Below are positions 48,757 through 59,021 of a DNA stretch of 64,000 nucleotides, piece after piece. Source of the stretch: Manihot esculenta (taxonomy: Eukaryota > Streptophyta > Magnoliopsida > Malpighiales > Euphorbiaceae). The position numbers and the translations under genes are program-made. The stretch's first letter is position 1. Each line of letters opens with the position of its first letter. The notes under the pieces were generated by a model. That model was not told the DNA's origin. It searched no databases and saw only the letters and a program-made list of their open reading frames with translations. The stretch is from the NCBI RefSeq assembly GCF_001659605.2, contig NC_035166.2, forward strand, positions 18,121,279-18,185,278. Reading direction: 5' to 3'.

Positions 48757-48890
48757 GTTCGGCAGCCGAAGGAACTTTCGGCCGCCGAACATGGCTTGGG
48801 AGGCAGGCCTTTCGGCTGCCGAAGTTGCCCCCGAAAAGAGACTTTCGTCTCTGTCTGGGACTTTCGGCCGCCGAAGGTGCCGCCGAACCT
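48757..48890 (+). repeat. Second palindrome cluster in TE10 leader
   Basis: Further TTCGG(C/N)NGCCGAA copies alternate with TTTCGTCTCTG-type spacers. Every full LTR here has this second cluster about 500-700 bp downstream of its TATA box, inside the transcribed leader. Confidence 0.75.
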
Positions 48891-49016
48891 GCCCTGTCCA
48901 GCCTTCCTTTGCATGTTTTTGCATGATTGTTTTGATGTATTTTAGGGGATTTTTGGGGAGTAGTTTAGAGTTATGTTCATGTATGTTTGGTCCTTCATTT
49001 GAGTCCACCTGTGTAG

Positions 49017-49088
49017 GTTCGGACCCGAGGAACCGAGGACCCCAGCAGTGAGTCAGTCACTTCAGAGTCAGTAGAGCTTCAGCCAGAG
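49017..49088 (+). other. Candidate leader exon in TE10 LTR
   Basis: These 72 bp lie between an acceptor-like CCACCTGTGTAG (AG at 49015-49016) and a donor-like CCAGAG|GTGAGT (GT at 49089-49090). Both borders are conserved in TE2, TE3, TE5, TE8 and TE9. No transcript evidence is available. Confidence 0.35.
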
Positions 49089-49373
49089 GTGAGTGGAATA
49101 ACTCTTATGCTTTTAAATAAATAAATCAGTTTTAGCATGATTCACGCATCATGAATGCCATGAGATAATAGGGTGTTGCATTAGACTCACGAATATGTTG
49201 CATTGCATACTATGTTTAATGATGTGGATGGATGTTGAATGATCCATTAGTCCCCCTATGCTATGATGATGATGATACGGTACGGAAGACCAGTGAGGCC
49301 CATTCTACGCCCCTGGCACTATGTAAGAGAAAGACCAGTGAGGCCCATTCTACGCCCCTGACACAGTTGGACC

Positions 49374-49400
49374 ATGTTATGTTATGTTATGTTATGTAAG
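49374..49400 (+). repeat. Short GTTAT microsatellite in TE10 LTR
   Basis: Four to five copies of GTTAT lie inside the minisatellite region. The same array is present at the matching position of the 3' LTR. Confidence 0.8.
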
Positions 49401-50068
49401 AGAAAGACCAGTGAGGCCCATTCTACGCCCCTGGCACAGTTGGTCCATGTAGGGGACTATTGGTGACAAATTCATCCTTGATGTGATTAGCTGTGTTGTG
49501 ATGCATTCCATGTTATCATATATTTTAAATTGTTTTATTATTCTGCTCACTGGGCTTTGTAGCTCACCCCTCTCCCCTAACCCCAGATGTGCAGGTACAG
49601 GGTAGACCAGGAGGTTAGCCAGAGTTTTGAAGTATGTCTATGTAATAGTTAGATTGTAGACATGACAATTGTACTATGATGTAATGTAAGAGATTACAGT
49701 ATGTTATGTATTGAGGTTATAGTTGTGCTTGACCCTATGAGTATTATAATCCCTTGTTGATACATGATCTTAATGTTTATTGATGTTTATGTTTAACCAA
49801 CTCAACTTATGATGTATCGCCCATTGGGGCATTGATGAGATCCCACTGAGGGGTCAAGTTTATGATTATGTTAGTGCATGCACAGGTTGAGTTTGGTGTA
49901 TGAGGAATGAATGAAAGAAAAGTTTTAATTTTTATGTATGAATGTTGATCATGTATGGGATTGAACAGGTTTACAGGTTCTATGTCAGGCTTGCTACGGG
50001 TCCCGGCGGCCTTAAGCCGATCTGGATCCTAGCACCGGTAGCGGTCCGATTTTCGGGTCGTTACAGAA

Positions 50069-50080
50069 TGGTATCAGAGC
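50069..50080 (+). promoter_or_regulatory. TE10 primer binding site
   Basis: TGGTATCAGAGC three bases after the 5' LTR is complementary to initiator-Met tRNA. Confidence 0.92.
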
Positions 50081-50321
50081 CCTAGGTTCATATGGTCGGA
50101 CCTAGAGTTTCGGGCTCGTAGATGTTATAGAAGGTCAAGCACAATAGGAAGATCATGTCCACTAGGATAGGATGTTGAGTCCTGTCTTGATTGATGATGT
50201 GTAATGCCATGATGTTATGCATGTGCATTAATGATATGCTATGCTATGTGATGTATGTGATGAGGGTTCATGTGTGCCCACATGAACCATATGATGCTAA
50301 TGCTTGCTTGATGTGTACTAT

Positions 50322-50328
50322 TTTTCAG
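50322..50328 (+). promoter_or_regulatory. Acceptor-like site just before TE10 gag
   Basis: TTTTCAG lies eight bases before the gag ATG (50337). A pyrimidine-rich tract ending CAG is found 7-9 bases before the gag start in TE2, TE3, TE6, TE8 and TE9 too. Confidence 0.45.
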
Positions 50329-50336
50329 AAAATAGG

Positions 50337-51746
50337 ATGAGAGGAACTCGTCGATCTGCACGATTGACTGGAGTGCCACCTGAGGATGAGGGCATGAGCG
50401 CCCGTCCTCCAGCATTGCCTAGGGCAATGTCTAGCAGGTCCAACAGGGACAGAGTAGCAAGAGACCCTAGAAGGTCTTTGGATCTGGGTAGGAGCAGATC
50501 AGTCAGAGGAATGGTTCAGGGAGGATTGTCAGAGGACGTGGGGGATGATATGGATGTAGAGCAAAGGAGGGATGGCAGTTTGGGAGTCAGTATGTCAGAA
50601 GAGGGAATGGGAGAGTCCCAAGGAGGCACTCAGGCCTCGGGATTTGTTCAACCACCCCACTATCCACACTTCTCACAACACCCCGGGTATTCGATGGGAG
50701 GCACATCGGATTACCATAGTTTCAGCCCTTATCCCACACAGATGCCATACCCACCTTACTACCCACCATACTCACAGTACCCAATGTATCCACCCCCACC
50801 TTACTATCCAAATCCAGAAAACCCTACCACAGAAAATGTTGCCCCACCTCCACCACCTACAGAACCAGCAGCCCCAGCTACCCAACCTCCTAGACCTAGC
50901 TCAGCCAGTGGGAGCAAGGCCAAGATGACCGACTACATGAAGTTGGGTGCTCCCCAGTATGAAAAAGGGGATGACCCATTTGTGTATCTGGAAAGGGTTA
51001 AGGTGATCACCGATGAAATTGGGGCTGACGACAGTAGAGCCATTCAGATGGCTGGGTTCACTCTTAAGTGCAAGAAGGCACGAGAGTGGTTCAAGAATTA
51101 TGTGAACCCCAAAGTAGACAGCATGTCTTGGGAGGAGTTTGCAAATGAGTTTGCAGGTTGGGCTTTCCCAGATAGTTCAAGGGAAATGAAGATGATAGAG
51201 TTTGTGCAGTTGAGGCAGACCGATGAGATGGGTGTAGAGGAGTTCACAGACAAATTCTTGGAGCTGTTGCCATTTGCTGGGCAAAACCTTGACACGGATC
51301 AGAAGAAGTCAAGGAGGTATATCATGAAACTCCACTCCAGATATTCCTCCTTGATCCAGTCAGCAGATAGGGAGAGCTTCCATGCCATAGTGGATATGGC
51401 CCGGAAAATGGAGGCCAGTGCCATCGTTCAGGGAACAGTTAAACAGTCAGTGGCACAGCCTTCTGGTTCTAAGACCCCAGGCTCTTCTTCTTTTAGTGCA
51501 GCAGCTTCAAGCAGCAAGAGGTGGAGCAGTACCACCAAGAAGCAGAAGAAGAACAAGTTTTGGAACAAGGTTAAGTCTAGTCTGGGACTAGGGGGCGACT
51601 CAAGCTCTGGTGCTGATAATGCAGTTTGTGCAAAGTGTGGTAGGCTACACAGGGGAGTTTGTCGGGCTGGGACAGCAGCCTGCTTCAGATGCGGGCAAGA
51701 GGGACACATGGCTCGGGAGTGTCCTAGGGCAGCTTTTGGAGTATAG
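50337..51746 (+). CDS. TE10 Gag, open to a TAG before protease
   Basis: This is a 469-codon frame from ATG AGA GGA ACT to TAG at 51744-51746. It encodes the structural Gag that packages element RNA into cytoplasmic particles. Residues about 100-200 are rich in proline and tyrosine and include YPPYYPPY, with a PPxY motif. The capsid domain (Retrotrans_gag family by sequence pattern) runs from about YMKLGAPQYEKGDDP to AIVQGTVKQ. Zinc motifs CAKCGRLHRGVC and [14 protein letters not shown] sit near the C-terminus. In the family the frame continues into protease. Here a glutamine codon has become TAG, so a complete Gag but no Gag-Pol could be made unless the stop is read through. An upstream in-frame ATG exists, but the start chosen is shared by all copies. 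Confidence 0.88.
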   Translation: MRGTRRSARLTGVPPEDEGMSARPPALPRAMSSRSNRDRVARDPRRSLDLGRSRSVRGMVQGGLSEDVGDDMDVEQRRDGSLGVSMSEEGMGESQGGTQASGFVQPPHYPHFSQHPGYSMGGTSDYHSFSPYPTQMPYPPYYPPYSQYPMYPPPPYYPNPENPTTENVAPPPPPTEPAAPATQPPRPSSASGSKAKMTDYMKLGAPQYEKGDDPFVYLERVKVITDEIGADDSRAIQMAGFTLKCKKAREWFKNYVNPKVDSMSWEEFANEFAGWAFPDSSREMKMIEFVQLRQTDEMGVEEFTDKFLELLPFAGQNLDTDQKKSRRYIMKLHSRYSSLIQSADRESFHAIVDMARKMEASAIVQGTVKQSVAQPSGSKTPGSSSFSAAASSSKRWSSTTKKQKKNKFWNKVKSSLGLGGDSSSGADNAVCAKCGRLHRGVCRAGTAACFRCGQEGHMARECPRAAFGV

Positions 51747-54700
51747 TCTCAGCAGACAGCTTCTGGTAGTGTGGCTCAACCAGCAGCTCCAGCCATGACT
51801 CAGGCCAGTGGCAGAGGCAGAGGGAGAGGGGCAGCCTCTTCTTCAGCGGGTTTCAGAGGTGAAGGTCCATCAGCTCCAGCACGGATCTTCACAATGACTC
51901 AGCAGGAGGCAGATGCATCTAACACCGTGGTGGCAGGTAACTTAGTCATTGGTTGTTCAGATGTGTATGCCTTGATGGACCCTGGTGCATCTCATTCTTT
52001 TATTGCTCCGAGAGCCGTTCAGAGGTTGGGGTTGATGATCTCTGAGTTAGAGTGTCCTCTCTGGGTCAGTGGACCCAAGTGTGATCCATCAATGGCAGAG
52101 TCAGTCTGCCAGTGCAGTCCAGTCTTTGTTGAGGGAAGATGCCTTTCCGCCGACCTTGTGGTTCTAGACTTGACAGATTTTGATGTCATTCTAGGGATGG
52201 ATTGGTTATCTACCCATGGTGCTACCTTGGACTGCAGGGACAAGGTAGTCAGGTTCAGAGGTCAGGATGGGTCAGAGGTTGTCTTCAGGGGAGACAGGAG
52301 GGGTACACCTAGAGGTCTGATATCAGCTCTTCAGGCTCGTAGGTTGCTTAGGAAGGGATGTCAGGGGTATTTGGCTCATGTGAGAGAGCTTAGCAGTCAG
52401 GTTAGAGAGCCCGCCTCGGTGCCAGTGGTTAGAGAGTTCTTAGATGTGTTCCTAGACGAACTACCAGATTTACCACCTGCTAGGGAGATAGAGTTCGAGA
52501 TAGAATTGATGCCTGAAACCCGACCGATCTCTATCCCTCCCTACAGGATGGCTCCAGCCGAGTTGAAGGAACTGAAGGAACAGTTGCAAGAGCTGGTAGA
52601 CAAGGGCTTCATCCGACCGAGTACCTCACCTTGGGGTGCTCCAGTCTTGTTTGTGAGAAAGAAGGATGGATCCCTTAGACTTTGTATCGACTACAGACAG
52701 TTGAACAAAGTCACTACCAAGAACAAGTACCCTTTGCCAAGGATCGACGATCTATTCGACCAGCTAGCAGGAGCGGGTTGCTTCTCCAAAATAGATCTGA
52801 GATCTGGGTACCATCAGCTGAGGATCAGAGATGAGGACGTGCCAAAGACGGCTTTCAGGACCAGATATGGGCATTTTGAGTTCCTTGTAATGCCGTTCGG
52901 GTTAACTAACGCCCCTGCAGCATTCATGGACCTCATGAACAGAGTGTTTAGCCAGTACCTGGATCACTTTGTTATTGTCTTCATAGATGATATCTTAGTG
53001 TATTCCAGGAATGCAGAGGAGCATGCCCATCATCTGAGGCTGGTTCTGCAGACCTTGAGGGAACATGGCTTGTATGCCAAGTTCTCCAAGTGTGAGTTCT
53101 GGCTGAGGAGCATTTCGTTCTTGGGGCATGTAGTGTCAGAGAATGGGATTGAGGTGGACCCCAAGAAGACCGAAACTGTGGCTAACTGGCCCAGACCCAC
53201 TTCAGTGATAGAGATCAGGAGCTTTTTGGGTTTGGCAGGTTACTATAGGAGGTTCGTTCAGGACTTCTCGAAGATTGCAGCTCCTCTGACCAGACTAACC
53301 AGGAAGAATCAGAAGTTTCTGTGGACGGACCAATGCGAAGAGAGTTTTGAAGAGCTTAAGAAGAGGTTGACTTCAGCACCAGTTTTAGCTCTGCCATCTA
53401 GTGATGAGGACTTTACAGTCTTTTGTGATGCGTCCCGTGTGGGACTGGGTTGTGTACTGATGCAAAATGAGAGGGTGATTGCTTATGCTTCTAGGCAGCT
53501 GAAGAAGCATGAGTTGAATTACCCCACGCATGACCTTGAGATGGCAGCAGTAATCTTTGCACTCAAGATGTGGAGGCACTACCTCTATGGGGTAAAATGT
53601 GAGATCTTCACAGATCATAAAAGCCTGCAGTACATCCTGAGTTAAAGAGATTTGAATTTGAGACAGAGGAGATGGGTAGAGTTGCTGAGTGACTATGATT
53701 GCAAGATTCAGTATCATCCGGGTAAGGCGAATGTTGTAGCAGACGCCCTAAGCCGGAAGTCACTAGGCAATCTATCCCACATCACGGCTGAGAGGAGACC
53801 AGTGGTGATAGAGTTTTACAAGCTCATTGAGGAAGGTCTACAGTTGGAGTTGTCTGGTACAGGTGCTTTAGTGGCCCAGATGAAAGTGACACCTGTGTTT
53901 CTGGAGCAGGTGGCTCAGAAACAGCATGAGGATCCAGAGTTAGTGAAGATTGCCAGGACTGTTCAGTCAGGTAAAGACAGTGAGTTCAGATTTGACAATA
54001 AGGGGATCCTCCGCTATGGGAGTCGATTATGTGTACCAGATGACATTGGGCTAAAAGGAGACATTATGAGGGAAGCTCATAATGCAAGATACAGCGTTCA
54101 CCCTGGAGCCACCAAGATGTATCAAGATTTGAAGAAAGTTTATTGGTGGCCAGCAATGAAGAAAGAAGTGGCACAGTTTGTGTCAGCCTGCGAAGTGTGT
54201 CAGAGGGTGAAGCTGGAACATCAGAAGCCGGCTGGAATGCTTAACCCGCTACCTATTCCAGAATGGAAATGGGAGAATATAGCTATGGACTTCGTAGTGG
54301 GGTTACCGGCGACGTCCAACAGGTTGGACTCCATATGGGTGATTGTGGACAGACTCACCAAATCTGCTCACTTCATCCCTGTCAGGAGTGGCTACTCTGT
54401 GGACAAGTTGGCGCAGGTATATGTGGACGAGATCGTCAGGCTGCATGGGGTTCCTGTTTCGATAGTGTCGGATAGAGGGCCCCAGTTCACCTCCAGATTT
54501 TGGCGGAGTCTGCAGAATGCCATGGGTATAGATTGGATTTCAGTACTGCCTTCCACCCCCAGACAGACGGACAGTCCGAAAGGACCATCCAGACTATTGA
54601 GGATATGCTTAGAATGTGTGTGCTGGACTTTGGCGGTTCTTGGAGGCAGCATCTACCTTTGGTGGAGTTTGCCTACAATAACAGCCATCATGCTAGCATC

Positions 54701-55321
54701 GGGATGGCTCCATATGAAGCTTTGTATGGAAGGAATTGCAGGTCACCTGTTTACTGGGAGGAAGTTGGAGAGAAGGCCTTGGCAGGGCCTGAGTTAGTAG
54801 AGATTACGAGCAGGGTGGTACCCATAATCAGAGAAAGAATCAAGACTGCTGCGAGCAGACAGAAGAGTTATGCAGACATCCGCAGAAGGCAAGTAGAGTT
54901 TCAGGAGGGGGATCTGGTATTGCTTAAGGTGTCTCCAATGAAAGGAGTGGTTCGGTTCGGGAAGAAAGGTAAGCTGGCTCCACGGTACATCGGACCCTTT
55001 GAAATCTTGCAGAAGATCGGGAATGTATCGTACAAGCTGGATTTACCTGCTTCAATGGTAAGAATCCATCCGGTTTTCCATGTTTCTATGTTGAGGAAGT
55101 TTGTGTCAGATTCGGGCAAGGTTCTTAGTGAGCCAGATGTGGAGATTCAAGAGAATCTCACTTATGTCGAATAGCCAGTACGGATCCTAGACACCCAGAT
55201 CAGGAAATTGAGGAACAAGGAAATCCCGATGGTGAAGGTCCTTTGGAACCACCACAATTTGGAGGAATGCACTTGGGAGACACGGGAGTCCATGCTCCAA
55301 CAATACCCTTATCTTTTCTGA
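51747..55321 (+). pseudogene. TE10 pol with two stops and one frameshift
   Basis: Pol continues in the gag frame: protease (DPGAS near 51980), reverse transcriptase ([19 protein letters not shown] near 52980-52991), RNase H (FCDAS, TDHKSL), then integrase with the HHCC finger, [15 protein letters not shown] and the ERTIQ glutamate, and a chromodomain-like tail. Breaks: TAA at 53643-53645 in RNase H (from CAA), a 1-bp deletion near 54530 in the integrase core that shifts the frame, and TAG at 55172-55174 just before the chromodomain (from CAG). The terminal stop is TGA at 55319-55321. The piece from 51771 to 53645 is open for 624 codons and covers protease, reverse transcriptase and part of RNase H with intact motifs. 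Confidence 0.93.
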
Positions 55322-55393
55322 GGTTAGTCCCTTGTATGTTTCATGTGTTTTGTATGTATGATATGTGTATGCCATGCATGTGCTAGTTGAGGA

Positions 55394-55428
55394 ACATTCG
55401 GGGACGAATGTTCTTAAGGGGGGGAGAA
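55394..55428 (+). promoter_or_regulatory. TE10 hairpin and polypurine tract
   Basis: The perfect inverted repeat ACATTCG-GGGA-CGAATGT (55394-55411) is followed by the tract AAGGGGGGGAGAA (55416-55428) abutting the 3' LTR. Confidence 0.88.
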
Positions 55429-57627
55429 TGTAATACCCGGCTAGACTCCGGTATCGGAATTCCTACCGTCCGGTGGAATTTCGGTTGTCGGAGACCTCTA
55501 GAAGGGTAAAACCATGTTTTCATGAAATGTTTTAATGTTTTTAATGATTTTAAGTAAAGAGGAAATGAGTTTTTGAATGAAAACACCCTTGGAGGAAACT
55601 CAGGTTCGGCCGCCGAAACTCAAAGTTCGGCCGCCGAACATGCACGCGCTTCGGGAGTGCTTTAGGCCCCCGAAGGCATAAGTGAGGAAAGTCCAGATTC
55701 GGCCGCCGAACCTCAAGTTCGGCCGCCGAACATGGCATGCATGCGGAGGCACTTTCGGCCCCCGAACGTGGCCTGGCCAGCCACTATAAAAGGGTCCCTT
55801 AGCCAAAAACGGGCGAGCTTTTTCCCCATTTTCGGCCAAGGTGAGTCCTTCCGCCATTCTTCACCATCCTTGAGTTCTTTCCTTCAAATCTTTCAAGATT
55901 TTCACAAGCTTTTACATTGTTTTGAAGATTTTCGAGTTTAAAGCAAGTTTTGGAGTTTTGAGGTTCAAGAACTCAAAATCTTCCACCTCCGAGTTTAGGA
56001 CGTCTCTCTCTCGATCTTCAAGAGGTAAGAGCCGATCTTAAGCTCATTTTATGTTTAAAGTAAGTTTTATGCAAGATCTATGGGGTAGAATGCATGTTTA
56101 GCTCATAGTTAGGTTTTTGAGTTAATGTTATGTTTTGAGCAATGTAGGTTGGATTGTGTTGTTGTTGTGTGTTGTAGTTGGGGTTTAAGTTAGTTTGAAG
56201 CCCCTAGGAGCCAATGTATGTATATTTGCATGATTTGGTGAATTATATGCATGTTGGATTGGATGGGAGAAAATTTTGTGCAAAGGGATCCAAGTTTCTG
56301 CCCTTTGGCAGAAACCAGGTTCGGCAGCCGAAGGAACTTTCGGCCGCCGAACATGGCTTGGGAGGCAGGCCTTTCGGCTGCCGAAGTTGCCCCCGAAAAG
56401 AGACTTTCGTCTCTGTCTGGGACTTTCGGCCGCCGAAGGTGCCGCCGAACCTGCCCTGTCCAGCCTTCCTTTGCATGTTTTTGCATGATTGTTTTGATGT
56501 ATTTTAGGGGGTTTTTGGGGAGTAGTTTAGAGTTATGTTCATGTATGTTTGGTCCCTCATTTGAGTCCACCTGTGTAGGTTTGGACCCGAGGAACCGAGG
56601 ACCCCAGCAGTTAGTCAGTCACTTCAGAGTCAGTAGAGCTTCAACCAGAGGTGAGTGGAATAACTCTTATGCTTTTAAATAAATAAATCAGTTTTAGCAT
56701 GATTCACGCATCATGAATGCCATGAGATAATAGGGTGTTGCATTAGACTCACGAATATGTTGCATTGCATACTATGTTTAATGATGTGGATGGATGTTGA
56801 ATGATCCATTAGTCCCCCTATGCTATGATGATGATGATACGGTACGGAAGACCAGTGAGGCCCATTCTACGCCCCTGGCACTATGTAAGAGAAAGACCAG
56901 TGAGGCCCATTCTACGCCCCTGACACAGTTGGACCATGTTATGTTATGTTATGTTATGTAAGAGAAAGACCAGTGAGGCCCATTCTACGCCCCTGGCACA
57001 GTTGGTCCATGTAGGGGACTATTGGTGACAAATTCATCCTTGATGTGATTAGCTGTGTTGTGATGCATTCCATGTTATCATATATTTTAAATTGTTTTAT
57101 TATTCTGCTCACTGGGCTTTGTAGCTCACCCCTCTCCCCTAACCCCAGATGTGCAGGTACAGGGTAGACCAGGAGGTTAGCCAGAGTTTTGAAGTATGTC
57201 TATGTAATAGTTAGATTGTGGACATGACAATTGTACTATGATGTAATGTAAGAGATTACAGTATGTTATGTATTGAGGTTATAGTTGTGCTTGACCCTAT
57301 GAGTATTATAATCCCTTGTTGATACATGATCTTAATGTTTATTGATGTTTATGTTTAACCAACTCAACTTATGATGTATCGCCCATTGGGGCATTGATGA
57401 GATCCCACTGAGGGGTCAAGTTTATGATTATGTTAGTGCATGCACAGGTTGAGTTTGGTGTATGAGGAATGAATGAAAGAAAAGTTTTAATTTTTATGTA
57501 TGAATGTTGATCATGTATGGGATTGAACAGGTTTACAGGTTCTATGTCAGGCTTGCTACGGGTCCCGGCGGCCTTAAGCCGATCTGGATCCTAGCGCCGG
57601 TAGCGGTCCGATTTTCGGGTCGTTACA
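55429..57627 (+). repeat. TE10 3' LTR
   Basis: This is 2199 bp, collinear with the 5' LTR without indels. Substitutions seen by eye include T/C in GTATTGG/GTATCGG near the start and A/G in AGCACCGG/AGCGCCGG near the end. Confidence 0.94.
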
Positions 57628-57632
57628 CAATC

Positions 57633-59016
57633 ATCCTATTGCATAATCATGATGCATGAAACATGATAAAACATTTAATTTCTCAATTTAAAAGATTAAG
57701 TTGGGTTCCACTCACCTCTGGCTGACTCTGACAACACCGAAGCAGCTGAACTCACTGCTGGGGTCCTCGGTTCCTCGGGTCCGAACCTACACAGGTGGAC
57801 TCAAATGAGGGACCAAACATACTAGAACATATCTCTAAACTACTCCCCAAAAACCCCCTAAAACATCATGAAACAACCATAGAAAAACATGCAAAGGAGG
57901 CCTGGACAGGGCACTTTCGGCGGCAGGTTCGGCGGCCGAAAGTCCTTCCAGAGCCGAAAGTCAGGCAGGTTCGGCGGCACCTTCGGCGGCCGAAACTCCC
58001 AGACAGAGACGAAACTCATGCATGTTCGACGGCACTTTCGGCGGCCGAAACTGCCAGACAGAGACGAAAGTCTCCCTTTCGGGGGCAAGCTTCGGCAGCC
58101 GAAAGGCTACCTCCCCAGCCATGTTCGGCGGCCGAAAATCATTCGGCTGCCGAACCTGGTTTCTGCCAAAGGGCAGAAACTTGGCTCCCTTTGCACATTT
58201 CGCCTCCAAACTTATCAAACATGCATCAAACCTATTCTACAACACACAAACACAAGCATACATGTTCCTAGGGGCCTCAAACCATCATAAACCCCATCTA
58301 CAACACATCAAGAAACTCACATTGTTCAAGAACATACATTTATACCCATAAACATAACCATAGCCTAAACATGCATTCTATCCCATAGATCTACTTAAAG
58401 CTTACTTTAAACATGCAATGAGCTTAAGATCGGCTCTTACCACTTGAAGATCGAGAGAGAGACGACCTAAACTCAAAGTTGGGAGAGCTTGAGTTCTTGA
58501 ACCTCCAAGCTCCAAAACTTTGCTCAAAAGCTCAAATCTTCAAAACAAGGTTAAAACAAATGAAAATCTTGAAAGATCTAGAGGAAAGACGCCAAAGATG
58601 GGTGAGGGGCGGCGAAGAGCTCACCTTGGCCGAAGATGGGGAAAAAGCTCGCCCATTTTCGGCTAAGGGACCCTTTTATAGTGGCTGGCCAGACCACGTT
58701 CGGGGGCCGAATGTGCCTCCGTATGCATGCCATGTTCGGCGGCCGAACTTGAGGTTCGGCGGCCGAACCTGGACTTCCCTCACTTATGCTTTCGGGAGCC
58801 TAAAGCACACCCGCAACACATGCATGTTCGGCGGCCGAACCTGAGTTTTCCTCCAATGCTATTTTCATGCAAAAACTCATTTTCTTTCATGCTTAAAACA
58901 TAAAACACATTAAAACATTTTATAAAAACATGGTTTTACCCTACTAGAGGCTTCCGACATCCGAGATTCCACCAGACGGTAGGAATCCTGATACCGGAGT
59001 CTAGCCGGGTATTACA
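57633..59016 (-). repeat. TE8 5' LTR, outer part
   Basis: The TE8 LTR continues after TE10. It carries palindrome clusters at 57915-58150 and 58735-58850, the leftward TATA box near 58674-58682, and ends GGGTATTACA before TSD tgtat. One donor-like site reads CAAGTGGTAAG here instead of CAAGAGGTAAG. Confidence 0.92.
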
Positions 59017-59021
59017 TGTAT

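Larger units (their letters stand above)
47867..50065 (+). repeat. TE10 5' LTR
   Basis: This 2199-bp LTR contains, in order: U3 palindrome cluster (48043-48205), TATA box (48223-48230), two donor-like sites, a second palindrome cluster (48757-48890), an acceptor-like site, another donor, a minisatellite (about 49286-49441), an acceptor-like CCCCTAACCCCAG and the conserved terminal ~120 bp ending GTTACA. Confidence 0.94.
47867..57627 (+). mobile_element. TE10: youngest near-complete Tekay-type element
   Basis: This element is inserted in the right LTR of TE8 with TSD caatc (47862-47866, 57628-57632). Both LTRs are 2199 bp (47867-50065 and 55429-57627), and I count about a dozen substitutions between them by eye. 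The interior has the primer site, one gag-pol frame with three stops and one frameshift, the hairpin and the polypurine tract. It is the best reference copy in the window for the layout of this family. Confidence 0.94.
29880..59016 (-). mobile_element. TE8: Tekay-type element, minus strand, carrying TE9 and TE10
   Basis: This is a full-length element in TE7, flanked by tgtat (29875-29879, 59017-59021). Its 3' LTR is 29880-31532 plus 40966-41614 (2302 bp, interrupted by TE9). Its interior is 41615-46968. Its 5' LTR is 46969-47866 plus 57633-59016 (2282 bp, interrupted by TE10). The 20-bp length difference is one extra palindrome unit near 41413-41440 in the 3' copy. The gag-pol frame is among the best preserved in the window. 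Both LTRs were hit independently by younger elements in the opposite orientation. Confidence 0.93.
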
